DNA from: a virus | IMG/VR virus record: IMGVR_UViG_3300029787_000298 | Location: 1-25,237 of that record | Length of the DNA: 25,237 bases | Strand: one strand, 5' to 3' | In this document: piece after piece, positions 6,054 through 13,484 of the stretch | How the letters are laid out: each line of letters opens with the position of its first letter | Numbering within the stretch: position 1 is the stretch's first letter | Made by a program: the position numbers and the translations under genes | Notes under the pieces: model-generated | The model's input: only the letters and a program-made list of their open reading frames with translations | What the model was told of the DNA's origin: nothing | Database searches by the model: none

Positions 6054-8723
6054 TTATCCTTGTTCTGTCTGTCTAGTTGAACCAGCTAATTTTCTAGCAG
6101 CTTGTCTTCTAGCAATCTCTTCCCTGTTTGCTGCTAGTGCAGCTGCTGCACCACCCGGTCCTCTTCCTCTTTGTGCCATCGTCTTTTTCTGAGGTTTAGA
6201 TGCACTAGGTTTAGTACCACTTAATTTAGTTGTTGTTGTACCTCCCATAGGTTTTTCACCAACAGTTTTTGGAGGTTTTGTTTTTCCTTTATCTCTGAAA
6301 CTTGCAGCTGTCTGCATAGCAGTAGGTTCTTTCTTAGGAGCAGGAGCACTAGGTCTTGTAGTACCAGTCCTTCTCATCCGTTGTTCTTCCATTCCACTAC
6401 CAGCTACTCTCTTTGGTACAGAAACTTCAGTTGTAGTCTTAGGTGCTTTAGGTGCTGATGGTCTACCAGCACTACCTGCAGGAGATGCAGGGTCATATCT
6501 TGTTGCTAATGTTTGACCTTTACCTGCTCTCTCTTTACTTCTAGCATACGCAGATTGCATAGCACCTAGGTTTTTCCTAGCAGCCTGTCTTTCTGATTCA
6601 AAATCTCTAGGGCTTACTCTTTGTTGCCCAGTGCCTCTTCTTGGAGTATCAGTACCGACTGGTTTAGGCGGTGTAAATTTTCTCTCTCTAGCTGCCGCTG
6701 ATTCAGCAAGTCGTTCTCTTTCAGCTGCTGGACCTTCTAGGTCAGCTTGCGATGGTTGAGGGGCATTTAATCTAGCTAGTAACTGTCTTTGAGTTTTAGC
6801 CCTTGCGTCTCTTTCTCTCTTTTTAGCACTAGCTTCTCTACCTTCAGCCATTCTTCTTTTTAACTCTTGTTCTGGAGTTTCTTTCCCTTCTTGTGCAGCA
6901 AGTCTTCTTTCTAAACTTGCAATTTTTTTCTGGTCATCAGTCAATTTTGGTTGTCTAGTCGGTCTTTTAACTGGAGGTAGTACATCTTTTGAAACCCATC
7001 TTTCATTTACAATGTCCCATACCTGACTCTTAAAGACTTGTTTAACTATATTAGATACATTATCCATAATGTCTCCCTTTGTCACACTCTTTGGTGCAGT
7101 TAATTTTTGAGGTTTACCTTTTGGTATGTCTCCAAGTTTTTTAGGAGTACCTTGTTGTCCTCTCCTTGCTAATAAATTTTGCATGCCACCTCTAGGTCTA
7201 CTACTGCCCGGTAGTGTTCTTTTAGTACCCCTGCTAGGTTTACTACTGCCCGGTAGTGTACGTTTAGTGCTAGTTTGAGGTTTGCTAGGTATTCCTTTCG
7301 GTCCTCCAGAAGGGGTCCTTCTTAAATCAGTTAACTTTCTTTTCCTAGCAGCTCCTATACCTCCCGCACTTTTTCTAGCAGATGCACTTCTACTTATTGC
7401 ACCTAGTGCTCTTTTAGTGGCTCCGATAGTTCCTCTACCTCTTCCACTTCTACCTAGTCCCGCTCTTGATAACATTTTTCCTGCAGTTTTAGCAGTTCGT
7501 TCACCTATTGATTTACTTCCTCCACGGATTGCACCTAAAGCACCAGCTCCTGCTGCTGCTCCTCTTATAGCACCACCTTGTTTTTTAGGTTGTTTTGGTT
7601 CTTGTTTTGATAAGAATTCTTTTTTCATATTGTAGGTCTCCTTTATACCTTCAGTGATTTTATCTCTGTATTTATCGCCTTTAGAATCATCACTGAAGTT
7701 CTTAAAGCCTTTCTTTTTAGCCATAGCCGTTGCGATTGCAAAAGGATTTATTTTTTCCTTTCTTTTTTCCATTGACATCTTTACAGGCATACCAATGTTT
7801 CCAGTAACATTTGCTGGCTTTGGAGGTGTTATAGCTTTAGGCATTTTACCTGCTGCTCCTGCCATCATTGGTGCTTTTGATATCCAATTGTTAAACATAT
7901 CAATATGATTTATGTCTTCTTTTGATATAGCTATATATTCTGTTTGTATAGACGGAGTAGGTTCTGAATGATTTGTTAGACAACTACCATCAACACAAGA
8001 ACCCGAAGCCTTATCACCTTTCAATAATTCAAAGTGTGCTCCCTGATTAACTCCCTTTTCACATATGGTTACTTCTGCTAGTTCCATATCATCTACTTGT
8101 AATACATTACTACCATCAGATTTTTTAATATCTTTACTTTTAGTTGCACTACCAGCAATTGAATATGAACTCATGCCACCTTTTTCAATTTGGTCTCTTA
8201 CTCTTGTAGAGATTTTAGTATCTCCTCTCAATTCAGATATAAAAAATAACCCATTTTCATCTACACCACTCTTAAATATATTACCTGACTTACTTATATA
8301 AGCAGGGAGTGCGTGTCCAACTTGCACATCAGAGTGCATAACCATTACATTTCTAGCTCTGAAGTTCTTCATAAACTTCTTAAATGCTTTTTTCAATGCC
8401 ATAGTGGTGATGAGATGTCCTTCTCTATCTACTAATTCAACAGATGCTGGACCACCAACTACCATTGGTCTAGTGGTTTCATCTTCGTCTAATCCATCTG
8501 CTGCCTCTGTGTATGTTTTATTAGAAGGGTAAGCTCTAGCTAAAGTAATAACCTCAGCAGGCGATGCTAATCCAGCCTCGTGTAATCTCTTAAATTCATC
8601 TAAGGCATCAGCAATATCCTCTAAAGTGGTCTTACCTGCCTGAGCCTTCTCTAAGAATGAGACCGTAGCATCTTCTGATATCCAGTTATTAAACTCTGTT
8701 TTTGTTTCAGCTAATGTAACCAA
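6054..8723 (-). CDS. prohead serine protease fused to a long basic disordered tail (889 aa)
   Basis: The first 235 residues look like a phage prohead protease of the XkdF/prohead-protease type: residues 91-120 lead into VMVMH130SDVQVG, then KGGMSSYSIAGSA (Ser185-Ser188 region) and MELAEVTICEKGVNQGA. In this family a conserved His and the Ser of the S-x-x-G segment form the active site that trims scaffold and capsid proteins. The remaining 650 residues are unlike a normal protease: Lys/Arg/Ala/Gly/Pro-rich, low complexity, with repeats such as KRTLPGSS and one helical charged region near 585-690. The start is TTG at 8721-8723, five bases after a perfect AGGAGG. Two in-frame internal ATG codons have strong SDs, so shorter products may also be made. 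Protease genes normally precede the capsid gene; here it follows by 2 kb. Confidence 0.78.
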   Translation of the reverse strand: MVTLAETKTEFNNWISEDATVSFLEKAQAGKTTLEDIADALDEFKRLHEAGLASPAEVITLARAYPSNKTYTEAADGLDEDETTRPMVVGGPASVELVDREGHLITTMALKKAFKKFMKNFRARNVMVMHSDVQVGHALPAYISKSGNIFKSGVDENGLFFISELRGDTKISTRVRDQIEKGGMSSYSIAGSATKSKDIKKSDGSNVLQVDDMELAEVTICEKGVNQGAHFELLKGDKASGSCVDGSCLTNHSEPTPSIQTEYIAISKEDINHIDMFNNWISKAPMMAGAAGKMPKAITPPKPANVTGNIGMPVKMSMEKRKEKINPFAIATAMAKKKGFKNFSDDSKGDKYRDKITEGIKETYNMKKEFLSKQEPKQPKKQGGAIRGAAAGAGALGAIRGGSKSIGERTAKTAGKMLSRAGLGRSGRGRGTIGATKRALGAISRSASARKSAGGIGAARKRKLTDLRRTPSGGPKGIPSKPQTSTKRTLPGSSKPSRGTKRTLPGSSRPRGGMQNLLARRGQQGTPKKLGDIPKGKPQKLTAPKSVTKGDIMDNVSNIVKQVFKSQVWDIVNERWVSKDVLPPVKRPTRQPKLTDDQKKIASLERRLAAQEGKETPEQELKRRMAEGREASAKKRERDARAKTQRQLLARLNAPQPSQADLEGPAAERERLAESAAARERKFTPPKPVGTDTPRRGTGQQRVSPRDFESERQAARKNLGAMQSAYARSKERAGKGQTLATRYDPASPAGSAGRPSAPKAPKTTTEVSVPKRVAGSGMEEQRMRRTGTTRPSAPAPKKEPTAMQTAASFRDKGKTKPPKTVGEKPMGGTTTTKLSGTKPSASKPQKKTMAQRGRGPGGAAAALAANREEIARRQAARKLAGSTRQTEQG
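7065..7077 (-). promoter_or_regulatory. internal ribosome binding site and in-frame ATG at codon 553
   Basis: Inside the 889-residue gene GGGAG stands five bases before an in-frame ATG (7065-7067). Starting here would give a 337-residue basic protein whose N-terminus MDNVSNIVKQVFKSQV resembles that of the separate downstream gene product at 6050. This is as good an SD as many true starts in the window. Confidence 0.5.
7201..7259 (-). repeat. 42-base tandem repeat inside the protease-tail gene
   Basis: CTACTGCCCGGTAGTGT occurs at 7201-7217 and again at 7243-7259, 42 bases apart, and the bases in between are also similar. In protein it gives two copies of KRTLPGSS in 14-residue units. It is a short in-frame duplication in the disordered region. 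Confidence 0.75.
7626..7643 (-). promoter_or_regulatory. internal ribosome binding site and in-frame ATG at codon 366
   Basis: AAAGGAG lies nine bases before an in-frame ATG (7626-7628) where the sequence turns to MKKEFLSKQEPKQPKKQGG. A product from here would comprise only the basic disordered region (524 residues), without the protease. Confidence 0.45.
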
Positions 8724-8732
8724 GAGGTCCTC

Positions 8733-9755
8733 CTATCCTACAGGGGCTGCAACTCCCCAAATAACACCTTCGTAAGTTGTACTAGAACCACTAGCTATTA
8801 CAGAAATATTCTTTCTGAAATCTAATGGATGAGTGCTTACAAAGAAGTTATGCTCAGTTGTATCATTACCAGTTAATTTAATAGCGGCTGTACTTGCTTC
8901 TGCAACAGTATCAAACGCTACATATAATACTTGTGATGCGTGAGTGTTTCTAATACTTATCCCTCTAATCGCACCTATTGGAGATAGATGTCTTGACATT
9001 GATAGGTCTGTTGTTCCTTGCCATTGATATGTATTACCACCAGCAAGGTTTCCATCTATATAATCAATAACTTTCGTGTTTATTCTTTTATCGTACATTA
9101 ATGCATCCCACAACATATTAATATTGTGTTGTGAGTTTGAACAGAACTTAATTTTATATGTTGCTGCACCTGTTGGAAGTTTGAAATGTACTGATACTCT
9201 TTGGTAAGATGTACTCAAGTTAACGGCTTCACCAGTAGCTAATACAGTGTCACTAGAATCTAAAATTTGTATTACTGCATCTCCTGATGCTGATGCCCCT
9301 CTTACCATTCCTTGTGCACATAAATAGGAGTCTTGGCTTCTTGATGTACCACCAGCTAATAAATCTGTAGTAACAGTGAATCCTTCCTTTGCTGCAGAGT
9401 TTGCAGGGTTACATGTTAGTTCTGCTGACCCTAAGAAAGGTGCTCCTGTTGTTCTTGATATAGCAGACCCAACTGTTGTGAATTCTGTTATATCTGTGTT
9501 TTCTATTGATGGGTTTAAAATTCTATTTACGCCGGGACTACCGCTATAAGGTAGTTCTAGATTTGCTGTAGTTGCCCCTTGGTCTATGTCATAATATGGA
9601 CCTGAAAATATATTTATTAAATCTGCTGCCGCTGTTCCGACTGAACCGCTAAAAGGTACATATCTATCCCATGGTTGTACAGCGGTTCTTGTACTGGGGT
9701 CTGATTGCCATGATTCATAAGACGCTGAGTCAGTGTAGTCGTTTGTTATTGACAT
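8733..9755 (-). CDS. virion surface protein with carbohydrate-binding-module-like domain (340 aa)
   Basis: A 340-residue beta-rich protein. Residues about 75-225 resemble a CBM/galactose-binding jelly roll: opening NRILNPSIEN, strands with GAPFLGSAELTC, QDSYLCAQGMVRG, and ending MLWDALMYDKR, the W-D-A-x-M pattern typical of such modules in phage tail and head fibres. It is followed by DGNLAGGNTYQWQGTTDLSM, the DG...Y-W-G-T phrase that often follows these modules in phage structural proteins. It probably decorates the virion and may bind host-surface sugars. Position between the decoration-like gene and the protease supports a head protein. SD AGGAG precedes the ATG. Confidence 0.72.
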   Translation of the reverse strand: MSITNDYTDSASYESWQSDPSTRTAVQPWDRYVPFSGSVGTAAADLINIFSGPYYDIDQGATTANLELPYSGSPGVNRILNPSIENTDITEFTTVGSAISRTTGAPFLGSAELTCNPANSAAKEGFTVTTDLLAGGTSRSQDSYLCAQGMVRGASASGDAVIQILDSSDTVLATGEAVNLSTSYQRVSVHFKLPTGAATYKIKFCSNSQHNINMLWDALMYDKRINTKVIDYIDGNLAGGNTYQWQGTTDLSMSRHLSPIGAIRGISIRNTHASQVLYVAFDTVAEASTAAIKLTGNDTTEHNFFVSTHPLDFRKNISVIASGSSTTYEGVIWGVAAPVG

Positions 9756-9782
9756 GTATTTATTCTCCTATTTCTATTATTG

Positions 9783-9808
9783 GTAGCCACCCAAAAAAGA
9801 GTGGCTAC
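9783..9808 (-). terminator. stem-loop between decoration-like and CBM genes
   Basis: Perfect 8-bp stem GTAGCCAC/GTGGCTAC with a ten-base loop (on the minus strand TCTTTTTTGG). No U-tract follows in the leftward direction, so it may be an RNA processing or partial termination site rather than a full terminator. Confidence 0.5.
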
Positions 9809-9825
9809 TCAATTATAACCTATTT

Positions 9826-10470
9826 TTATGCAGGTTGTCCGTAAAGTGTTATTAATAACTTTCCTGCTGTGTAAGTGTCATCTGTTCCACCACCAGAAGC
9901 GACTAAGTATAAAAACTCGTCAGCTGCTGGAAATGCTGATAACACAAATGGTGTACCTAGATTTCCTCCTGCTAAGTCAGCACCCAAATCAAGCAACTTA
10001 GTTTCTGATAAGCCAGAAACAGCTGCATCTTCTGTACCAGTTCCAACAGTAGCTGAGAACAAGTCAATGTCTGGTTCTCCACCTGCTGGTGTTTCTAGTG
10101 ATTGAAAAGTACCCGCAAAAATTGAACCACATAAAGCAGATGTAATCTGTCCTATGTGACAATTAGCTGTACTGTTTTTACCGATAATGTCTCCTGCTGC
10201 AGATGAGTTCAAACCAGTGAGGTCAATAAAAATTTCAGTTTTTATTAAGTCACCAGCCACTGTCACGTTAGCTTTGTACACGGTGTTAGTACCTGTTGAG
10301 ATACCTGTACCCGGTGTAATGTTTTGCATTCTAAATGCAGTTTCGTCTGTACTACCGAACAATAATGTTTCAGCGTCAGCGTAGTAATTAAAGTCGTAAC
10401 CTAATGCAGACCTAGCTATAATTCTAGTGTCTGGCGTTACGTCTGATTGTTTAAACGTATGTTTAGCCAT
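9826..10470 (-). CDS. decoration-like structural protein (214 aa)
   Basis: A 214-residue Gly/Thr/Ala-rich, beta-strand protein with very few Lys and Arg. It begins MAKHTFKQSDVTPDTRIIAR and ends LLITLYGQPA. Sequences of this style follow the capsid gene in other marine phages and are called structural or head-decoration proteins; I do not know a named family. CGGAGGAAC lies at good distance before the ATG. The start overlaps the end of the 73-residue gene by eight bases, tying it to the capsid operon. Confidence 0.65.
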   Translation of the reverse strand: MAKHTFKQSDVTPDTRIIARSALGYDFNYYADAETLLFGSTDETAFRMQNITPGTGISTGTNTVYKANVTVAGDLIKTEIFIDLTGLNSSAAGDIIGKNSTANCHIGQITSALCGSIFAGTFQSLETPAGGEPDIDLFSATVGTGTEDAAVSGLSETKLLDLGADLAGGNLGTPFVLSAFPAADEFLYLVASGGGTDDTYTAGKLLITLYGQPA

Positions 10471-10684
10471 CGTTTTGTTCCTCCGTATTAAATGCCATAC
10501 TTGTCACATCATCTTGAACATTTCGAGTTGCTCGCCACATGGCTTGCTTAATCGATTTTTTTAAAGCAGTGGTTGTTGGAGCATCTGTTAATGACCCTTC
10601 TATCAAGGTCATAACTTCTCCAACCATTCTTTTGGTCTGGACATCCAGACTTTGTAACACTCCATTAGCATATACAATCTGCAT
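10463..10684 (-). CDS. small helical protein (73 aa), paralogue of the 13254 gene
   Basis: A 73-residue, mainly helical protein of unknown function. Its core KRMVGEVMTLIEGSLTD, ALKKSIKQAMWRATRN lines up without gaps with RMVGKILDLVEASMAE, KLKKLLQVPLYDFRN of the 71-residue protein encoded at 13254-13469. Similar small helical proteins are common among phage head genes. It is the first gene after the capsid terminator; a weak SD (AAGGA) lies upstream and no AGTATAATA motif is visible, so read-through past the terminator probably feeds it. Confidence 0.7.
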   Translation of the reverse strand: MQIVYANGVLQSLDVQTKRMVGEVMTLIEGSLTDAPTTTALKKSIKQAMWRATRNVQDDVTSMAFNTEEQNDG

Positions 10685-10725
10685 TAGTTATTCATCCTTA
10701 CATTACATTACATTTACATTCATTC

Positions 10726-10766
10726 AAAAGCGGGGGTAATTAACTTAATAACTACCCCCTGCTTTT
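10726..10766 (-). terminator. terminator hairpin after the major capsid gene
   Basis: A long inverted repeat: AAAAGCGGGGGTA (10726-10738) pairs with TACCCCC-T-GCTTTT (10753-10766) with one bulged base and a 14-base loop. The arms end in A4 and T4, so it works in both directions. It lies 39 bases past the capsid stop codon. The U-run is short (TTTT), so termination may be partial, allowing less mRNA for the genes downstream than for the capsid protein. Confidence 0.75.
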
Positions 10767-10804
10767 CATATAGTCGATTTTTACTTCTACTAAGACTTTA
10801 TTGA

Positions 10805-12196
10805 CTATGTGTTCAAGTCTTGGATTTTAGCGTGAACGTCAAACCTGTAAGCTCTGAACTCTGCCATAGTGTATAGCAAACCTCTGACTACAAGTGCGTC
10901 AGCTGCGAAGTAATCTCTGTTCTCAATATACTGAGTAGGTTGAGCCACAGCGATTTCAAGGTAGTCAGTGTCCAACACATATACGTTTGAACCCTGTTTT
11001 CCACCACCAGCTGCTAATTCTGATTTTGTAGTATCAGCATCTGGCAAGATTGGAATACCTTGGTAAGTTGCGAGAACTAGTCCAGTTCTTGTACCCGGAA
11101 AAGTCTTTTCAGACCCTACTCCTACTTGGTACTCTTCCTGTCCCATGTATCTCTGTTGAGAGTTAAGTAATCTCTCTAGTTTGAAGTATTGGTCGTGACC
11201 CATAAGAATTAACTTAGGTTCTCCACCATTTGTTCTGATTGCTTGTATACAATCGTCAAGTAGGTTTAGAGATAGGTCTCTTCCAACACCACTGTTACCT
11301 TTTACAGCAGCAGCAGCACTGAACGTACCAGAAGTTCTTTGTTCTGAACCGCTAGTAGATACAGTCAAGTCATACGCTGAGTTCATTACTTGTACTCCGG
11401 CGTTTCCTTGTGATGCACTGTTGTTAATTGTAACGATGTCATCAATTGATGTTAAACCTGCTCTTGCAGTGATTGAGAGGTTATCAGCAACTGTTGTACT
11501 TCCTGCAGCTGGCGTACCTGACATTGTGCCAAGTGTTACGTCATTTCCAGAAATTGCTGAGATAGCTACGTTATTTGCAGTAGCTGCACCAGCATCGACT
11601 AACATTACAGTGTCACCGACTCTTAAGTCAGAACCATCTGTTACGTTAGCATCAGTTGCATCCGCACCGATTGCACCAGCGTTTGCTACCGAACCCGGTA
11701 GTAATAACTCTTGGTTCATTTCCTTGATGTGGTCAAGTTGTGCGTTTTCGTTTTCCAACGCTAATACGTCACCGACACCACCTTCTAATTGGGCAGTGTA
11801 CATTGCTTTCACAGAAGCACCGAATGAAGTTGAAATAATCTTAGGCAAGCTAGAGATTGTTTCTAGGTTTGAAACATCGATATCTGGTAGACTACCAGTC
11901 TCTGTTATTGGTCGAGACCTTTGGCTACCTCTATCTGTTCTTACCCTCCAACCAACGGTGTTACCGAAAACTGTTCTTGGGATTGCATTGAAAAATCGAG
12001 TTTGGTTGTTCAAAGACTGCCATACTTTTCTACCGAAAGTAGAAGTAAACACGTTATCCGCAGCTGTAGTCGTAAAGATTGCATCCGCAGTTCCTGTGTT
12101 CGCAGCATTAAAAGCCTTTGATAAATACTCAGGTCCGAATACAGACTGGTTTAGTCCTCTATTCGATTGAGCTATGTATTCACTTAGTGAAGGCAT
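10805..12196 (-). CDS. major capsid protein, HK97 fold
   Basis: A 463-residue protein that would form the icosahedral shell. The N-terminal third (SLNNQTRFFNAIPRTVFGNT, WRVRTDRGSQRSRPITETG, ISTSFGASVKAMYTAQLEG) and the C-terminal part (KLILMGHDQYFKLERLL, VYVLDTDYLEIAVAQPTQYI, LLYTMAEFRAYRF) read as the E-loop, P-domain and A-domain pattern of HK97-type capsid proteins. Residues about 170-245 are an Ala/Asp/Thr-rich, beta-type insertion (RVGDTVMLVDAGAAT) that probably makes a surface domain. It follows the scaffold-like gene and is closed by a strong hairpin. SD CGGAG lies upstream of the ATG. Position and length fit well; the assignment rests on sequence style and gene order. Confidence 0.85.
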   Translation of the reverse strand: MPSLSEYIAQSNRGLNQSVFGPEYLSKAFNAANTGTADAIFTTTAADNVFTSTFGRKVWQSLNNQTRFFNAIPRTVFGNTVGWRVRTDRGSQRSRPITETGSLPDIDVSNLETISSLPKIISTSFGASVKAMYTAQLEGGVGDVLALENENAQLDHIKEMNQELLLPGSVANAGAIGADATDANVTDGSDLRVGDTVMLVDAGAATANNVAISAISGNDVTLGTMSGTPAAGSTTVADNLSITARAGLTSIDDIVTINNSASQGNAGVQVMNSAYDLTVSTSGSEQRTSGTFSAAAAVKGNSGVGRDLSLNLLDDCIQAIRTNGGEPKLILMGHDQYFKLERLLNSQQRYMGQEEYQVGVGSEKTFPGTRTGLVLATYQGIPILPDADTTKSELAAGGGKQGSNVYVLDTDYLEIAVAQPTQYIENRDYFAADALVVRGLLYTMAEFRAYRFDVHAKIQDLNT

Positions 12197-12236
12197 AATT
12201 TATTTTCTCCGATTTTTACTAGTTAATTGTTTAAGT

Positions 12237-13097
12237 TTAGAGATTTGCTATTTCGTCTGGCAAGTTCTCTGTTAAACCTTGTCTCTTGAACTCTTGCATT
12301 TTTCTAAGTTCTTTGTAAGACAAGTTTGTGAGTTGGTCGACTACATCATTCACAGTTTGAGCTTTTTTGATTGGAGTTTCATCTGCTCCAAACACGTTGC
12401 TCAATTGCGGTTTCTGTAATCCATTCTCTTCCTTGAATCCCATTTTTCGTAGTCTGTTCTCGGATTCGTCTTTTACAGCTTTTGAGATGTCTAATGACTC
12501 AATTTGTTTCTGTAATGAAGAAATTTGTTTGTATAACTTCTTCACTTCGTCTTCATCTTCGTCATCTTCGTGCATGGCTTTCTCTTTTTTAGGGAAACCC
12601 ATAGCTTTTTCTTCTTCGTCTTCATCTTCGTCTTCATCATCATCAGCTTTGTTCATACCCATTTTAGTGTATGCTTTTTCTTTTTCGTCTTCATCATCTT
12701 CATCTTCGTCATCCTCAGCTTGAATAGAAGCTTGTTGTTCTTCTATCTTTGTCCTTGGAGTAACAGTTTCAGATGAATCGTCAGCGTCACCTATGTAGTT
12801 AGGGGTAGCAGTGGCACCTTTTGTTGGGTCGCCTCCACCTACAACTTCTACATCAGTCCCGTCTACATCCATTCCTAAAGGATTTTCTGCTAATTCAATT
12901 AATACTGCTTTAGCAATATCATGTACTAGCTCTTCCTTTTCTAACTGTGCTTCTTCTTCTTTTGCAATTTCGTATGAAGCGTCATCATCAGCTTCAATTC
13001 TTGCATCCATTTTTTGCAACACTTCTGATAGTGCAGCTAATCCTAGCTGTGTACCTTCCATGTGCTTTTCAATTCTATTTAGAATTTCGTCAGACAT
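12237..13097 (-). CDS. scaffold-like protein with three acidic runs (286 aa)
   Basis: A 286-residue protein directly before the capsid gene, the usual place of a scaffolding protein. Residues 128-138, 152-163 and 177-184 are almost pure Asp/Glu runs separated by similar KEKAY/EEKAMGFPK/KEKAM linkers, then a coiled coil (YKQISSLQKQIESLDISKAV) and a basic C-terminal tail (LSYKELRKMQEFKRQGL), which in scaffolds contacts the capsid protein. The N-terminal 70 residues are helical. The ATG has AAGGAGG upstream. The acidic runs could hold open the basic inner capsid surface, or later be cleaved by the prohead protease. Role inferred from position and composition. Confidence 0.7.
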   Translation of the reverse strand: MSDEILNRIEKHMEGTQLGLAALSEVLQKMDARIEADDDASYEIAKEEEAQLEKEELVHDIAKAVLIELAENPLGMDVDGTDVEVVGGGDPTKGATATPNYIGDADDSSETVTPRTKIEEQQASIQAEDDEDEDDEDEKEKAYTKMGMNKADDDEDEDEDEEEKAMGFPKKEKAMHEDDEDEDEVKKLYKQISSLQKQIESLDISKAVKDESENRLRKMGFKEENGLQKPQLSNVFGADETPIKKAQTVNDVVDQLTNLSYKELRKMQEFKRQGLTENLPDEIANL

Positions 13098-13151
13098 ATT
13101 ATGTCCTCCTTAATGTAAAGTTTGTTTATTTACTAAATTAATATCGACCTC

Positions 13152-13185
13152 AAAAAGGTTGGTCTAAGCCACCCCCGACCTCTTT
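13152..13185 (-). promoter_or_regulatory. hairpin in the leader of the scaffold-capsid mRNA
   Basis: In the 156-base gap 13098-13253, minus strand AAAGAGGT can pair with ACCTTTTT (one G-U), or alternatively GGTC with GACC, around a G-rich loop (GGGGGTGGC). A T5 run follows. It lies between the AGTATAATA promoter at 13215 and the scaffold start, so it is part of the mRNA leader: a possible attenuator, stability element or terminator for transcripts entering from upstream. Confidence 0.5.
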
Positions 13186-13214
13186 AAAAAATATTTATAA
13201 TTTATGTACACTTA

Positions 13215-13223
13215 TATTATACT
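13215..13223 (-). promoter_or_regulatory. AGTATAATA-type promoter for scaffold and capsid genes
   Basis: Exact minus-strand AGTATAATA followed by TAAGTGTAC. It lies 118 bases before the scaffold ATG, the longest intergenic leader in this set, and is preceded by an AT-rich stretch without a -35 box. Confidence 0.65.
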
Positions 13224-13253
13224 AATTTATATTGAAATATAAAAAAATTAAAC

Positions 13254-13469
13254 CTACTCTACGATGTTAGTATCTACGTCACCGCTTTGTAAACGTAACA
13301 TGTCATTTCTAAAATCGTACAGTGGTACTTGAAGTAATTTCTTAAGTTTTTCACATTGCTTACCTTCAGCCATAGATGCCTCTACTAAATCTAAAATCTT
13401 ACCTACCATTCTAGAATGCCTTGCGATTAACCATTCTTGTTCCTCTGATACATTTTCTATGTCTACCAT
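13254..13469 (-). CDS. small helical protein (71 aa), paralogue of the 10463 gene
   Basis: A 71-residue helical protein starting MVDIENVSEEQEWLIARHSR. The core RMVGKILDLVEASMAEGKQC followed by EKLKKLLQVPLYDFRNDML is shared with the 73-residue protein downstream of the capsid gene. I recall comparable short proteins in the head region of other phages, but no proven function. AAGGA precedes the ATG by about eight bases. Located between the gp10-like gene and the capsid promoter. Confidence 0.72.
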   Translation of the reverse strand: MVDIENVSEEQEWLIARHSRMVGKILDLVEASMAEGKQCEKLKKLLQVPLYDFRNDMLRLQSGDVDTNIVE

Positions 13470-13484
13470 TTTTATTATCCTTTT

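Noticed and set aside
9812-9817. Minus-strand TATAAT before the CBM-protein gene
   Set aside because: Context is GGTTATAATTG, not AGTATAATA; with the hairpin lying between it and the gene I cannot call it a promoter.
10691-10724. CATTA-rich short repeats (cattacattacatttacattcattc, split) next to the capsid terminator
   Set aside because: Imperfect, short and without symmetry; looks like simple AT-rich sequence, not iterons or an attachment site.
11421-12170. Long plus-strand ORF of 249 codons opposite the capsid gene
   Set aside because: Antisense of a clear capsid gene, no SD, Ser/Ala/Val-rich shadow composition.
12367-12723. Plus-strand ORF with long serine runs opposite the scaffold-like gene
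   Set aside because: Serine runs are the reverse reading of Asp/Glu codon runs; no SD.
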